64,000 bases of DNA from Limnoperna fortunei (Eukaryota; Mollusca; Bivalvia; Mytilida; Modiolidae): contig OX104112.1 in the NCBI GenBank assembly GCA_944474755.1, positions 22,284,460 to 22,348,459 of the forward strand. The letters run 5' to 3'. The notes under the pieces were generated by a model, which saw only the letters and a program-made list of their open reading frames with translations, was not told where the DNA came from and made no database searches. This document shows positions 49,659 to 60,654 of the stretch, piece by piece. Both the position numbers and the translations under genes were made by a program. Positions within the stretch are counted from its first letter, which is position 1; each line of letters starts with the position of its first letter.

Positions 49659-51286
49659 ACTAGAGGCTCACAGGAGCCTGTATCGCTCACCTGAACATGA
49701 AACCAAACAACCCTTTTTTATCCAGCCTTTCTTTGCTATAAGGAATTGCCCAACACTTCTGCAAAAGTCATTAATTTTGACCTTTTAATGGAAATAATTC
49801 CTATAAGGAGGAGCTTTTGATGCTTAGAGGGAGAAGGGAGGTTCACTTCAAATTTGCTGTACCTGTTGTACTTTTTTAACTATCAGTCGAAAACTCTCTT
49901 GACTCCCCCCCCCCCCGATTTTCTATTTTAAGCTAATGTAGCTATGTAGGTAGTCAGGTGTCATGATTTACACAATTTTGGTAGAGGACGTTCTAAAGAT
50001 GATGTGTGCAATGTTTCAAAGCAGTCCTTTAATGGGTTAAAGAGGAGAAGATTTTTTAAAATCAAGTAAAATTGATTAAAAAAATGTTCAAGGAGAATAA
50101 TTCCTGAACGGTTCATCAGACAATCTTGACCCTAAGTCATTTTTGTAGCCCTCATAGAGCAGAACAATTAAGCAATGCTAACTTGTTCTCTAGTTCAAAT
50201 AATTTTCAAGATTTTGAGGCAAAAATGTCAAAAATAATCAAGTTTGACAATTAAAGGGCAATAACTCTTACAAGTAGTCCTCATACAACTTCAACCCAAT
50301 GGAGTGTTTCGTAGAGCTTTTGATGCAGATGAAGGCATGTCTCTTCGGTTTTCCTGTATCTGTTACACTTCTTTTAAATATAAGCCAAAAACTGTATTTT
50401 ACCCCCTATCCATTCTATTTTTAGCCATGGCGGCCATGTTGGTTAATCTGCAGCCATGGTTGGTGCAAACTTGGTAAAGGACATTTGACGGATGATGTGT
50501 ACAAAGTTTCAAAGCAGTACTTTCAGTGGTTTCATAGGAGAAGATTTTTTTAAAATCAATTAAAACCGATTACAGGCTTTCAAGCACCTTTTGACAAAAA
50601 ATAAGCGATAAATTTAGGGCACTTTTCCGCCAAAATAAGGGCAATTTAAAGGATTTTTTAGGGCATTTTGTTGAAAATAAAGGATGTTAGTTCCATTAAA
50701 TTATCACAAATGCACTATAGGTTGATATATATACTAACCTACAGGGACAAAACACATACAAAATGAACTTCTTACCAACAACACAAACTCATCAGCCATC
50801 AACAGACACATTCAGCAACAGATGATCCAATTTTATTCCTGCAATTTGTTCTTTTGGATATCTGATGAATGTAGATCTGTTCATGTCTGTTGAGATGGCA
50901 TCTGGTAATAACACAAGTTCCTGGAAGTATACTAACACTAGAAAGTGAGTTAACTGCATTCTAAAACATGTAAATACTTGACCTTTTACAATAAATTATA
51001 GCTTAAAAAATTTTACTATAATATTAATTTCAAAATGTAGGATTTTTCATGATTTATAAGGGCTTTTTAGGGCTTTTCAGAAAACATATGGAAATTTAGG
51101 GATGATGATAAAAAATAAGGAAAATTAGGAATATTTAGGACCGCTTGAAAGCCTGCGATTAAAAAAAAACAGTCCAAGGGGAATAACTCTAAAACGGTTC
51201 ATCAGACAATTTTAACCCTGAAGTCATTTTTGTAGCCCTCATAGAGCAGAACAATTAAGCAATGCTAACTTTCGGGTCAGGTGAGC
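49659..51286. mobile_element. non-autonomous element with inverted TCACCTGA ends
   Basis: Left end aactagaggctcacaggagc then ctgtatcgctcacctga; right end tcgggtcaggtgagc. The inner words tcacctga and tcaggtga are inverted. A direct repeat taataaaaa flanks both sides (49650-49658, 51287-51295), a plausible target duplication, though A-rich. Inside, a block of about 600 bp is duplicated with divergence: gtagccctcatagagcagaa ends both halves (50145 and 51230) and gatgatgtgtgcaatgtttc pairs with gatgatgtgtacaaagtttc. The second half is interrupted by another element. No transposase is present. Confidence 0.7.
50573..51155. mobile_element. nested 583-bp inverted-repeat element with 6-bp target duplication
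   Basis: Perfect 13-bp terminal inverted repeats caggctttcaagc and gcttgaaagcctg, directly flanked by cgatta on both sides (50567-50572, 51156-51161). The ends also carry similar internal words (ataagcgataaatttagggc; aaaaataaggaaaattagga). No coding capacity. The CAG-type end is hAT-like but hAT normally makes 8-bp duplications, so superfamily is left open. Confidence 0.85.
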
Positions 51287-51418
51287 TAATAAAAAGCGAA
51301 AAAACTTTGACTCATTGTATTGCAAAATCTTAAGAAGTTAACTAAAAAAATCACACATCCATTTCATTTAAAAAAACAACTTAAGAAATATAAAAACGTT
51401 TCCATAAAACTCGGAGTT

Positions 51419-51901
51419 TAGCATCCTCATAAGTCGAGGTTTCTGCGTCCACACGTGTCCACGAAACCCTGACAAACTTGGCTAGGAAATTCTCGGGCTA
51501 GAAGATTAGATTTTCATATGAAGTCAAACCTTCAAAATATCAACCAATGAAATGACTTGCAAAAGGAACTGTTTGGTAGTAGAATGTGCAATGTCATCTT
51601 ACTCTGTCTTGAATTGAACGAAAACGTAAAGCAACTTATAAGTAACAAAGTAATAACAAACGATTAACACTATTGTACAAAATACACTGATTTTCACGTT
51701 GCCCATGCAACACATCCGTTTTGTTTATTTACAATCGACATCGGGATATCCCCTTACCAAGGGGAGCTTTTGATTGTCTACATGCTGGTATACTGTAGCT
51801 AATCAGAATAGTGATTTCTAGCCCGGGAATTTCCTAGCTATGTTTGTCAGGGTTTCGTGGACTCATGTGGCCAGAGACACCCTGACTTGTGAGGATGGTA
51901 G
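51419..51901. mobile_element. inverted-repeat (MITE-like) element, about 90-bp arms
   Basis: The left arm (51419-51506) and right arm (51811-51901) are inverted copies: ccacgaaaccctgacaaact then tggctaggaaattctcgggc against gcccgggaatttcctagcta then tgtttgtcagggtttcgtgg. About 300 bp lie between. agttta lies just outside both ends (51415-51420, about 51900-51905), so a short target duplication is likely. Confidence 0.85.
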
Positions 51902-52261
51902 TTTAAAAATTTCGTATTTGACCTTTTCATAAAAACTAAATGGGAGTGAGATGTTCATGCAATACTTATGAAGCTATTGTATGTCCGAAATAACAGCCAG
52001 AAAAACTCCAACTAAATCAAATGAACACTCGAAAATACTCTAAATTTGACTCAGCCACGATACCCATTGTCTTTATGATTTATAGAGTTTTGTACGTCCT
52101 ACGCTGACAACTTATTGCGCTTGGTCGAACGGTACATACGCATTATCATCCCAAAGTTTATTTTATAAGACTGATTTGTTAAAGAAACGCTAGATATAAT
52201 ATACGAGTCCGGAAAAACTGCAGACAGACGATAACAAACACGCCACGGACAAACACACAAA
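51902..52261. other. no gene; contains a dispersed motif
   Basis: Non-coding. The stretch 52085-52131 resembles 8516-8563. The minus-strand frame at 52099-52290 has no recognisable domain. Confidence 0.5.
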
Positions 52262-52510
52262 TCTGGGGGATCCACTTTTATGGAATACACAACATATAAA
52301 TATATCTACTTCCTGGGGGATCCACTTTTATGTAATACACAACATATAAATCTATCTACTCCCCGGGGGACCCACTTTTATGGAATACACAACAAATAAA
52401 TCTATCTACTCCCTGGGGGGACCACTTTTATGGAATACACAACATATAAATCTATCTACTTCCTGGGGGATCCACTTTTATGGAATACACAACATAAAAA
52501 TATATCTACT
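52262..52510. repeat. 50-bp minisatellite
   Basis: Five copies of a 50-bp unit: cctgggggatccacttttat, ggaatacacaacatataaat, then atatctactt. The period is exact. Confidence 0.95.
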
Positions 52511-52717
52511 CCACTTATAATATAAGAATGTGTGCTTAGATTATATAGACACAATATCTTCACCCACACACCTTTAAGAAATTGGTTGTGTTTGTTTTAC
52601 CTAATTTTAAGTATATCCAGGTAATGAAATTTTGTCACCACATTTTCAAAAAGAGATCTCAGTTGAGAAATTTGTTGAAACACAACTCGAGAACTTTTTG
52701 CGGAATTTATTGCTGCT

Positions 52718-53051
52718 ATATATTATAAGTGGCCGTTCATGTCATTGGCGGATATTTTATCGCGTTTATAAAATAACGTGTTTTGGTGAAAAAAACGCGT
52801 TATTTTGTGAAAACAACGCGTTATTTCTTTCATTTATCGCGTTAAAGACACAAACTATCGCGTTAGTGTATAAAACTAAGGCGATACTTTAGTACTAACT
52901 ATCGCGTTATTTGTGGTTGACAAGAGTATCGCTAAACGCGATAAATGAAAGAAATAACGCGTTGTTTTAAAGAAATAACGCGTTATTTTCACAAAACAAC
53001 GCGTTAATTAGAATATCGAGCCAATGACATGAACGACCACTCATAATATAT
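52718..53051. mobile_element. foldback element packed with CGCGTT motifs
   Basis: Inverted ends tattataagtggccgttcat then gtcattggc against gccaatgacatgaacgacca then ctcataata, about 31 bp with two mismatches. The interior is itself largely palindromic and holds about ten CGCGTT/AACGCG words, five of them as the 8-bp palindrome AACGCGTT, plus repeated atcgcgtta. CpG is very dense for otherwise AT-rich DNA. The frame at 52632-52892 is a by-product. Confidence 0.85.
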
Positions 53052-53208
53052 TCATTGATATTCGGAAAATCTGTGTTCTACTTTCGTTTTTCTTTATTTT
53101 ACAGTTATATGTAAGACATGCACATTAAATGAACTGTAGTTGCATTAGAATGTTAATACGAATATATTCTACATACAATAAAAAACAAATTGTTTGAAAT
53201 TAAGACAA

Positions 53209-53276
53209 GCTTAGCTTATTATAACCCACATCTTCGTGTTAAGCTTAGCTTATTATAACCCACATCTTCGTGTTAA
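53209..53276. repeat. 34-bp tandem duplication
   Basis: aagcttagcttattataacc then cacatcttcgtgtt occurs twice in tandem without change. Confidence 0.95.
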
Positions 53277-53596
53277 TAACAAGTTATTAACGTATTATTT
53301 AGGACAAACACGTGAAAAATAAAGCGTATTATTTTTAATAACCATGAAAAAATAAGTCAACTGGTGGCCCAAATTTATATACGCTTCCGTAAAAATGATA
53401 TACATGTGTATTTACCTGATTTTTTTGTTTTATTCTTATGTGATCAACAATCCCAGACACGTCTACCCGCCTGTCAATATTCGTCCTTGATACAAAATCA
53501 CGTGATACAATTCAGTTTTAAATGTCGATCGATAACCATGACATAGTGTGCAGATTGTTGATAATATAAATTTTGCACGCCGACACACACACAATA
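53277..53596. other. no gene recognised
   Basis: AT-rich. A 60-codon frame at 53364-53546 has no domain. Confidence 0.5.
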
Positions 53597-53608
53597 AATA
53601 AATAAATG

Positions 53609-54120
53609 ATTGATTGATTGATTAATGGTGTTTAACGCCCGAGCAGCAATATTTCAGCTATATTCAGGCGATGAACATGAAATGGATGATAAAATGAACA
53701 TGAAATGATGATGAATGAAAATGGGAAAGGACACAAGGAAAAATAGGGGTAACGGATTTTAGATTGCCACTGGCAAATGGGAGGATGGATAGGGTCGGGC
53801 AATTTAGCCTCCTGTAGCGGGATCGAAATCCCTACTCATAGCGAATACTACAGCAGCGTACTTTAACGTGCGAGGAACGTGGCATTTTTCCCAACACGGT
53901 GCACTAATATGGCTTGCGGTCAGGTTTTCCGTATTATGGCCTGACAACCCCAGCTTGCCAGGGGTACCCCATTCAACCACCTGGGCACACATCCCAGGCG
54001 GTCTTTAGGCAAACCGACCTGACACGCCGGTCAGAGTACTGGGCGCTATTTAGTCGCCTTTTACGACAAGCTAGCGCGACTGCGGTCTATTCTTTTAGCC
54101 ACCCGGATCCCGCACGGGGT
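53609..54120 (-). mobile_element. SINE-like retroposon, long family, copy 3 (with target duplication)
   Basis: A 512-bp insertion flanked by the perfect 12-bp repeat aataaataaatg (53597-53608, 54121-54132). On the plus strand it starts with attgattgattg, then gtgtttaacgcccgagcagc and aatatttcagctatattcag, the reverse complement of the 3' core and tail. The far end holds gtcgccttttacgacaagct and cacccggatcccgcacgggg, so the 5' end of the element is at 54120. The middle is only partly alignable by eye with copies 1 and 2, so it is probably a separate subfamily. Confidence 0.85.
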
Positions 54121-54182
54121 AATAAATAAATGTAAACGGTGTAAAAAGTACCACATAAATTGTAGTCCATTATCCTAATACA

Positions 54183-54960
54183 CAACTGGGCATTTAGTGC
54201 CCGGGAGGGGGGTTTACTTGGCAATTTTTAGGGTGGGGATGTGCCTTTTTTTTTAATTTGAATTCAATACCTATATTTATATAAAATTTCCTATTTTCAT
54301 TACCCATATTTATATAAAACTTCAATTTTCATGTCCCATATTTGTATAAAATGAACAATTTTCATAACCCATATTTATATTCAGTAAAATTAAAAGAAGG
54401 TTATATTTATACATGTGTATACACAAAATAATAACATAGTGAAGAAGAAAACACAATGTCATTATTAAAATTACACTTTATTATTTTATAGACATGACCC
54501 ATATTTATATGAGACCAGATTTTTTTTCAATTAAGATTTAAAAAGCATACCCATTTTTATATAAGATTGTTTTACAACCTATACCCATGTTTATATAAAT
54601 TTAAAAAAACACTTACCCATATTTTTGGCACATATAAGTATACCTTTATATAGGACGTAACAACCACCCCCCCCCCCCCCCCCCGGAATGCGCGCCGCAT
54701 TAGGCGCCCCTAAACTTTGACCAAAAGTTGTAAAACGATATTCAGAATTTGAATGGCAAACGTTGAATGATATGTTTGATAGCAAATTTGGTTTAAACTA
54801 TCATAAAAAAGGGGCGGATACGGGATTTTCGAATGTTGGTGGGGAGTAAAAGGGGATATCGGAAAACGGGGGCCACGAAGTGTTGTGGGCCGCTTTAGAC
54901 CCCCAGAAGCTCTCGGAAAAATGGTGCAAAATCCTGCATTCTCGCAATTTCCAATCATCA
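54183..54960. repeat. ACCCATATTTATATAA-rich repeat with GC-rich ends
   Basis: The words cccatatttatataaaa recur at irregular 30-70-bp spacing from 54290 to 54620. A C16 run lies at about 54667-54684. The flanks are GC-rich (tttagtgcccgggagggggg; ggccacgaagtgttgtgggc), unlike the surroundings, which suggests a mobile element whose limits I cannot fix. Confidence 0.5.
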
Positions 54961-55809
54961 AAATGATTTTATTTAACACAAGGTTTTTATAGTGTTCAGT
55001 AACCTTTATTAAGTACAGTATTCCCTACCTGCGGTAAACAAGATTTATCTCCCATATGCAGAGTTATCTGTTCTTTAGAGCAGGTACTTTATAGTACCTA
55101 CTGTGGATAAAAAGTAGTTTTTCTACAATACTTTTTTATTCACATATAGCAAAGCATCCGGTAAAATTTATTATGATATGCAAACTAATTCTGCAGTTTT
55201 TTTTAGGTGTACTGGAAGAGTCAGTCCACAGACATTATTTAAAAAAAAAATAAAAACGTGATTTTTCCCATCTGTTCAATATATGATACCTGCTGTTATG
55301 AAAGACAACTCTTGCAAATGGGAAGTAACTCTTGTATTCCGAAAATAGGGAATACAACAGAGATATCATAATAAACGAATTCGTACCGTTAATGCTTTAA
55401 TTTATGGCGAGGACGAGCGGGGATTACATTTTTGCCTTTGGAGCTCGTTGTTACCCTCCTTGTTCTCTTTATTTTTCCTTTCCTTCTGTTACGCCCCCCT
55501 CCCCTGGATCCACCATTGTAAAATCCCCCAGGCTTCAAAATTGGTGGGGGCGTAGAGATAGAGGATCTTGGAAAAATGGGATCCCTTTTATGTTTTGTTA
55601 ATTTTAATGATTTTTCGTTTAATGTATATACATGTATATTTAATTGAATAGATAATGTGTCCTTCTTGTCCGCTCGTCGTTTCATCAGGACACGAATTAT
55701 CCAACATCTTTGAGGATCGAAATCTTAAAGTCTCCCACCTTCCTCATATCCCTACGATGTTGTTTGACAGTTAATGTGAATGTTTATTACATCGCGTGGA
55801 TGTGACGTA
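54961..55809. other. no gene recognised
   Basis: Includes a GC-richer patch at 55400-55570 (ccctcccctggatccaccat). Its minus-strand frame (55389-55685) is basic and low-complexity, with no domain, so it is not called as a gene. Confidence 0.45.
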
Positions 55810-56226
55810 GCTTCGGTGGCTCGGTGGCCGAGTGGTTATTAATCTTCTATTGACACTAAATAACGTGTGCTATCCTTACTGTGATCGACACCATTTTTTA
55901 TTGATTCAAAATTTCATGCGAAGGTCGATTATTTCGCCGAGTACTCCGAATTGATCATGGGCGTAGATAAGCATTATATAGTATTGAGGCAGTGGTTGGG
56001 GGTCTGGTCTGATGGGCTGCCCGCCCACGAAAAATTCGACAGATATTATCATATTACATGGTAATTAATGGACGTGAAACGCTCAAAGTGACCGGAGTAT
56101 AACTGATATTGGACAATGACGTTCGTGTTCGGTTGCCTCAATGTAAACTCCGCCATTATCCCTTCACTCTCCACTCGGTAAGAACTGCATGCCATATTAT
56201 AGCTGAAAAATTCCTAAATGTGGCAT
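55810..56226 (+). mobile_element. tRNA-headed SINE, interrupted
   Basis: The head ggctcggtggccgagtggtt is at 55828. The 3' core ccatattatagctgaaaaat then tcctaaatgtggcatta lies 360 bases later, instead of the usual 190 or so. About 200 bases of unrelated sequence (roughly 55950-56150) therefore separate the halves. Confidence 0.7.
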
Positions 56227-56278
56227 TATCTATCTACCTAATACCTATTTAAACAAACACAAACGCTGTCCAGTGGGG

Positions 56279-56376
56279 AAGCAAGGAAATGTAGACATTG
56301 CAACCACCAGGTCGTATAAAGTTGGTTGCAAGGAAATGTAGACACTGGAACCACCAAGTCGTATAAAATTCATTAA
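56279..56376. repeat. about 48-bp tandem duplication
   Basis: Two copies of gcaaggaaatgtagacattg then caaccaccaggtcgtataaa, with a few differences. Confidence 0.85.
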
Positions 56377-56684
56377 ATTTGTAGCCGAACTAAAATTATT
56401 AAAATGTCTTTTCTAAAAGATTTCAACTGACTCTATTCTTTGGTATCTTCTGGACATTAAGCTACCGTATTTGAGTCTTTGTTGGCGGGAAAACTTAGGT
56501 TTTTTTTGGGGGGGGGGTGGTTTTGGGTTCTTTTAGGCTTTTTCTGTCTTTTTATATGTGAAAGGTGACATAGTGGGCGACTTGCGAGTACTAAATACAC
56601 AATACACATAAATGTTCATTCCATATCTTGCACCCCTTTTTCGACCTGCTTTTATCATACCACACCCCTATTGCGGTTTCCGTT

Positions 56685-56955
56685 TGCGTTTAATAACAAT
56701 AATTAATGTTTTAATCGTAATATTCCGTTTAATCGCAATAATTATTGTGTTTTAACGTAATGAGTTTTTACGTTTAGTCGCAAAAAGTTTTCTTTTAAAC
56801 GCAAATGATTGGGTTTTTTTAAAACGTTTTGCATTTAACCACAATGTTTCGCATTTTAACGTAGTATTTCGCGTTTAATCACAATAACCTTCTTGTTTAA
56901 AGTATTACGTTCAATCGCAATAAGTTTTACGTTTAACCGCAATAATAATATTTTA
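56685..56955. repeat. CGTTTAATCGCAATAA-type degenerate repeat
   Basis: About a dozen imperfect repeats of a 16-24-bp motif close to cgtttaatcgcaataa, spaced irregularly and mixed with T-runs. Its CpG-bearing motif in AT-rich DNA recalls the foldback at 52718-53051, but here the copies are head-to-tail. Confidence 0.75.
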
Positions 56956-57140
56956 AAGAACCCAAAATCATCTATTGCTATTAGACGATTTTAAAACACT
57001 GTTGATTTAATCGACGTAAGTTCAACATCATTGTAAAAATAAAATCTGAAAATCGCAAAAAAGTTGAAATTGACTTTTAAAGTAAATCTGCCGATCAGAG
57101 GACTGCATTTGTTTAAAAAAATCATAAATACTCAAACACT

Positions 57141-57298
57141 CCACTACGTGTGCTCGACTCTTATCTTAATTGACAAGGAATACCAGTTTGCCAAAAGCTA
57201 GGGCTTTTCACCGGCTTTCTCCCTCAATAAGAACTATACGTCTTTGGATAGCTGAAAAGTTGCTGAAAGTGGCGTTTAACAACATTACAACAACAAAC
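57141..57298 (+). mobile_element. SINE, 5'-truncated
   Basis: Contains gtgctcgactcttatcttaa, then ttgacaaggaataccag, the body ttttcaccggctttctccct, and the core ggatagctgaaaagttgctg then aaagtggcgtttaac, with an acaacaaacac tail. The head is missing. Confidence 0.85.
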
Positions 57299-57983
57299 AC
57301 ACTGTTAGCTTGATAAAATGCATCTATATGTTAGGAATACATACTTGCCCCCCCCCCCCCCCCCCAGTTTTTTCAGTAACTAGGAAGTCACACCACTTGG
57401 GAAATTGAGTTTAGTTATAAACTCGACAATGATAAAATTGTCTGCTGATTTTTACACTGTAGTTATGTGTACATGTATATGTGTATAGCAGTCAGCACAT
57501 GTTTAGTAAATACCTCATTATCCCAGGTTGAATCACCTACTACTATTTACACGGATTATATCTGCAGCACCTGCGACTATTTTTGATAAATATAAATTTA
57601 ATATTTTGTTTGTTTTTGTTTTTTATTTATTTTTAAAAAAATATACAACTAGGATCAGAAATGAATTATTTCAGGAAATGCCGTAGAAAATTATGCGACG
57701 GTCCATACATTTATTACTTGCTTGGCCACTGGGGAATGCGACGGCAATGCATGATCTGATATGTATGCAATAATATGAATATTGATTACAACCTGAATAA
57801 TATTCTATTTCAATTGGTAATGCGACTCTTTCTCATGTTGATAATGTAAAACTACAATTGTCAGTACAGAAATATATTAAAGAGTGTAAAAGATTCTTGT
57901 AACACAATATTTTTTAATACACACATTCATCGTGGAATGAGTATGAAAACTACTTGACATACAGTCTATGTTACATTATTATT
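57299..57983. other. no gene; contains a C17 homopolymer
   Basis: AT-rich sequence with a run of C at about 57349-57365. Nothing else recognised. Confidence 0.5.
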
Positions 57984-59540
57984 AAGGTCTTTCCCTTCCA
58001 CAGAAGGAAAGACCTTACTGTATTTTGTCTGATTATTATTATTGTTCTTCTTTTCTGCCATCAATTGACGAAAAGTGTCGCGACATATCTTTTCGATACT
58101 TGGTACCATTATTTGGTCATACCGGTACTCGCCTTAGCCGACCCTGTGAAACAGATCTATTTTTAGTAACAGAGTTATCTGCCCCAGACCGGAAAACCTT
58201 GTGCACAGATCTCCTCCTAAACCATAACCGGTATCAAAAATCTGAAGTGTGGAAAATGTCGCTGCACTCCTGGCGACATGTCATCACGCAAAAAAATTTT
58301 TTTCGATCCACTTCCTGTTTACGCGATTTTGATGCGAAATTTGTCGAAAACGTCAAAGTTGTCGTATTTACACAAAACTTGGTTTCCACGTAGATATGAG
58401 GGTCCTAATAACATATATTGGATCAAAATGTTTTTTCGGTCCACCATTTTCAAAATGGCCGCCATTGAAATTTTTTTTCGCTATAACTCGAAAACCATAA
58501 AAAATTGACGCAGACAATATATCAGAAAAATGTTTCTCTCATTGAAATCTACATTTGATATATAGTGTCGAAAACTGTGCGACAAACCGTTTTCGAGGTT
58601 ATGGCCCTTGACTTGTTTCGACTAAATTTTGTTTTCAATATAACTCAAAAACCATAAAAAATTGAAGCAGACAATATATCAGAAAAATGTTCCTCTCATT
58701 GAGGTCTACATTTCATATATAGTGTCGAAAACTGTGCGACAAACCGTTTTCGAGGTTATGGCCCTTGACAGGTTTCGGCTAAATTTTGTTTTCAATATAA
58801 CTCAAAAACCATAAAAAATTGAAGCAAATAATATATTAGAAAAATGTTCATCTCATTAAGATCTACATTTGATATATAGTGTCAAAAACTGTGCGACAAA
58901 CCGTTTTCGAGGTTATGGCCCTTGACACGTATCGGCTAAATTTTGTTTTCAATATAACTCAAAAACCATAAAAAATTGAAGAAGACAATATATTAGAAAA
59001 ATGTTCCTCTCATTAAAATCTACATTTGATATATGGTGTCGAAAACTGTGCGACAAACCGTTTTCGAGGTTATGGCCCTTGACAGGTTTCAGCTAATCAG
59101 TTTATGGCTTATAACTTTTAAATCGTCAGAAATAATATGATAAAGATATGGCTTTTATGTGACCGTCATAATAAGCCCTTCGATTTAAGACCAAAATCGA
59201 ATGGTTACGGGCAGCCATTTTCAAAATGGCCGACACCGTAAACAGTTTTTATGAAATAACACTTATAATAAACCGTACAAAATTGAAGCGGACAATACAT
59301 GGGAAACTGAATCGGGATCACTAACTAAATTTAAAAATCATATTGTATGACCGGAAGTGACATTTTGTCCATAGCAACCAACTAAATGTCATTAGCAACC
59401 ATACATTTTCTGACTTAGGACCACTTGCTTTGTACACTAAAACCATGGTAACTGACCGTAAAGTCATTAGCAACTATATACCTAGACATAACACTAACAA
59501 AATGCAGGGAAAGACCTCACATTTGTTCTCTGAACAAATG
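57984..59540. mobile_element. 1.56-kb non-coding element with terminal hairpins
   Basis: Left end aaggtctttcccttccacag then aaggaaagacctt is a hairpin; right end agggaaagacctc is the inverse of the left terminus, followed by a second hairpin catttgttctctgaacaaat(g). No transposase. The interior includes gccattttcaaaatggccgc-type words and a fourfold 157-bp repeat. The exact ends and target duplication could not be fixed because the flanks are AT-rich. Short frames at 57954-58508 are not genes. Confidence 0.7.
58473..59100. repeat. 157-bp tandem repeat, four copies
   Basis: The word ccataaaaaattga recurs at 58495, 58652, 58809 and 58966, an exact 157-bp period. Each copy also holds gtgcgacaaaccgttttcga and ggttatggcccttgac. 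It lies wholly inside the element at 57984-59540. Confidence 0.95.
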
Positions 59541-60600
59541 ACTTTTAATTATATTTATTTTTCTTTCTTTATTTTTGTCCTCTTTTCTTTTGTATTAGAA
59601 TAATCTGACTCAACTATGTTTTTTTTTTGTTTCCTTCACATACATGATAATCTTAAAATAATATAACCTATTCTATTTAAAGCCCAGACTGTTAGAAGTA
59701 AACCAAACTACAGAATAGGCAACTATTGTTATAATAATTATTTAATTTTCCATAAGATAACTCAATATTTAGTTCATGTTTTCCTTTAATTTTGCACCAT
59801 TGATAATACCAGAGTTGTACATTGTATATTTGTATATTTGTTCATTATCCCACCAGTTGAATGTTGCCTAAATGTAGAGGATATATATATATAGGCTCTG
59901 CCTGCTATCCAATCCATTTCAGATTTGTTTCTGAATAAAATAATTTTAAACTATACATGATCTCAGTGATATGCACATTATCAATAAAAACTCGAGTTTA
60001 ATATCACGAAATAAAATGAAAATGACAATAATCACATACACATGACATAATTTGATTTTTTTTAAATTCATTGAAAAAGTCAATTTTATTCGGGTTACAT
60101 TTCACGTTGTAGCCAGAAAAACGCTCCGTTACCTGGGAAGGGTAAATGTAGTCATTTTAAAAGTCATTGTTTTTTGTCGTTTCTGTTTGAATGTGATTTT
60201 ATATTTTTTAAACCATAAAATATATTTCTTGGCAGCATTCTCCATCCATGACAACTTTTCATAGTCTTTTTGTCAATTGATCTATCCCATTCGCCAAATT
60301 GAACTATTGTTAGTTAACTATTTCTCGTCTTGAATACATGTATATGTAATTTATGTTCAAGTTCCTCGTATGATATTGATAACCGGTGTGTTTCAACTGT
60401 AATTGTGAAATCAAGGAGTGTCAGTATGGCTGTGGTTTTTATCGGTTATTATCACATATTCGGTAGTTATATGAACGTTTTTGCATACTTGAAAATGACA
60501 TTAAGTGATGGACCGATGTATTCCCTCGGGTCTGATATCGATATGGGTCGAGGGCTGATGTAAGAGCCGATATGGAAAATGTCAAGTAATCTATAATTAT
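59541..60600. other. no gene recognised
   Basis: AT-rich. Frames at 60052-60264 and 60330-60563 have no domain and ordinary composition. Confidence 0.5.
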
Positions 60601-60654
60601 GACTATAGCTAAACAATTGCTGAAAGTGGCGTTAAACAACATTCAAACAAACAG
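60601..60654 (+). mobile_element. SINE 3' tail fragment
   Basis: gactatagctaaacaattgc then tgaaagtggcgttaaacaac and attcaaacaaac match only the 3' core and tail of the SINE. Confidence 0.8.

Noticed and set aside
55389..55685. 98-residue basic frame on the minus strand
   Set aside because: Low-complexity (GGGSRGGGRNRRKG) in a GC-rich patch that looks like repeat sequence; no domain or splice support.
57954..58508. Three overlapping frames as genes
   Set aside because: They lie in the end of a non-coding mobile element and shift among frames without a domain.
57984..59540. Helitron
   Set aside because: A 3' hairpin is present but no CTRR end or TC start in the right place, and the termini are inverted repeats, unlike Helitrons.
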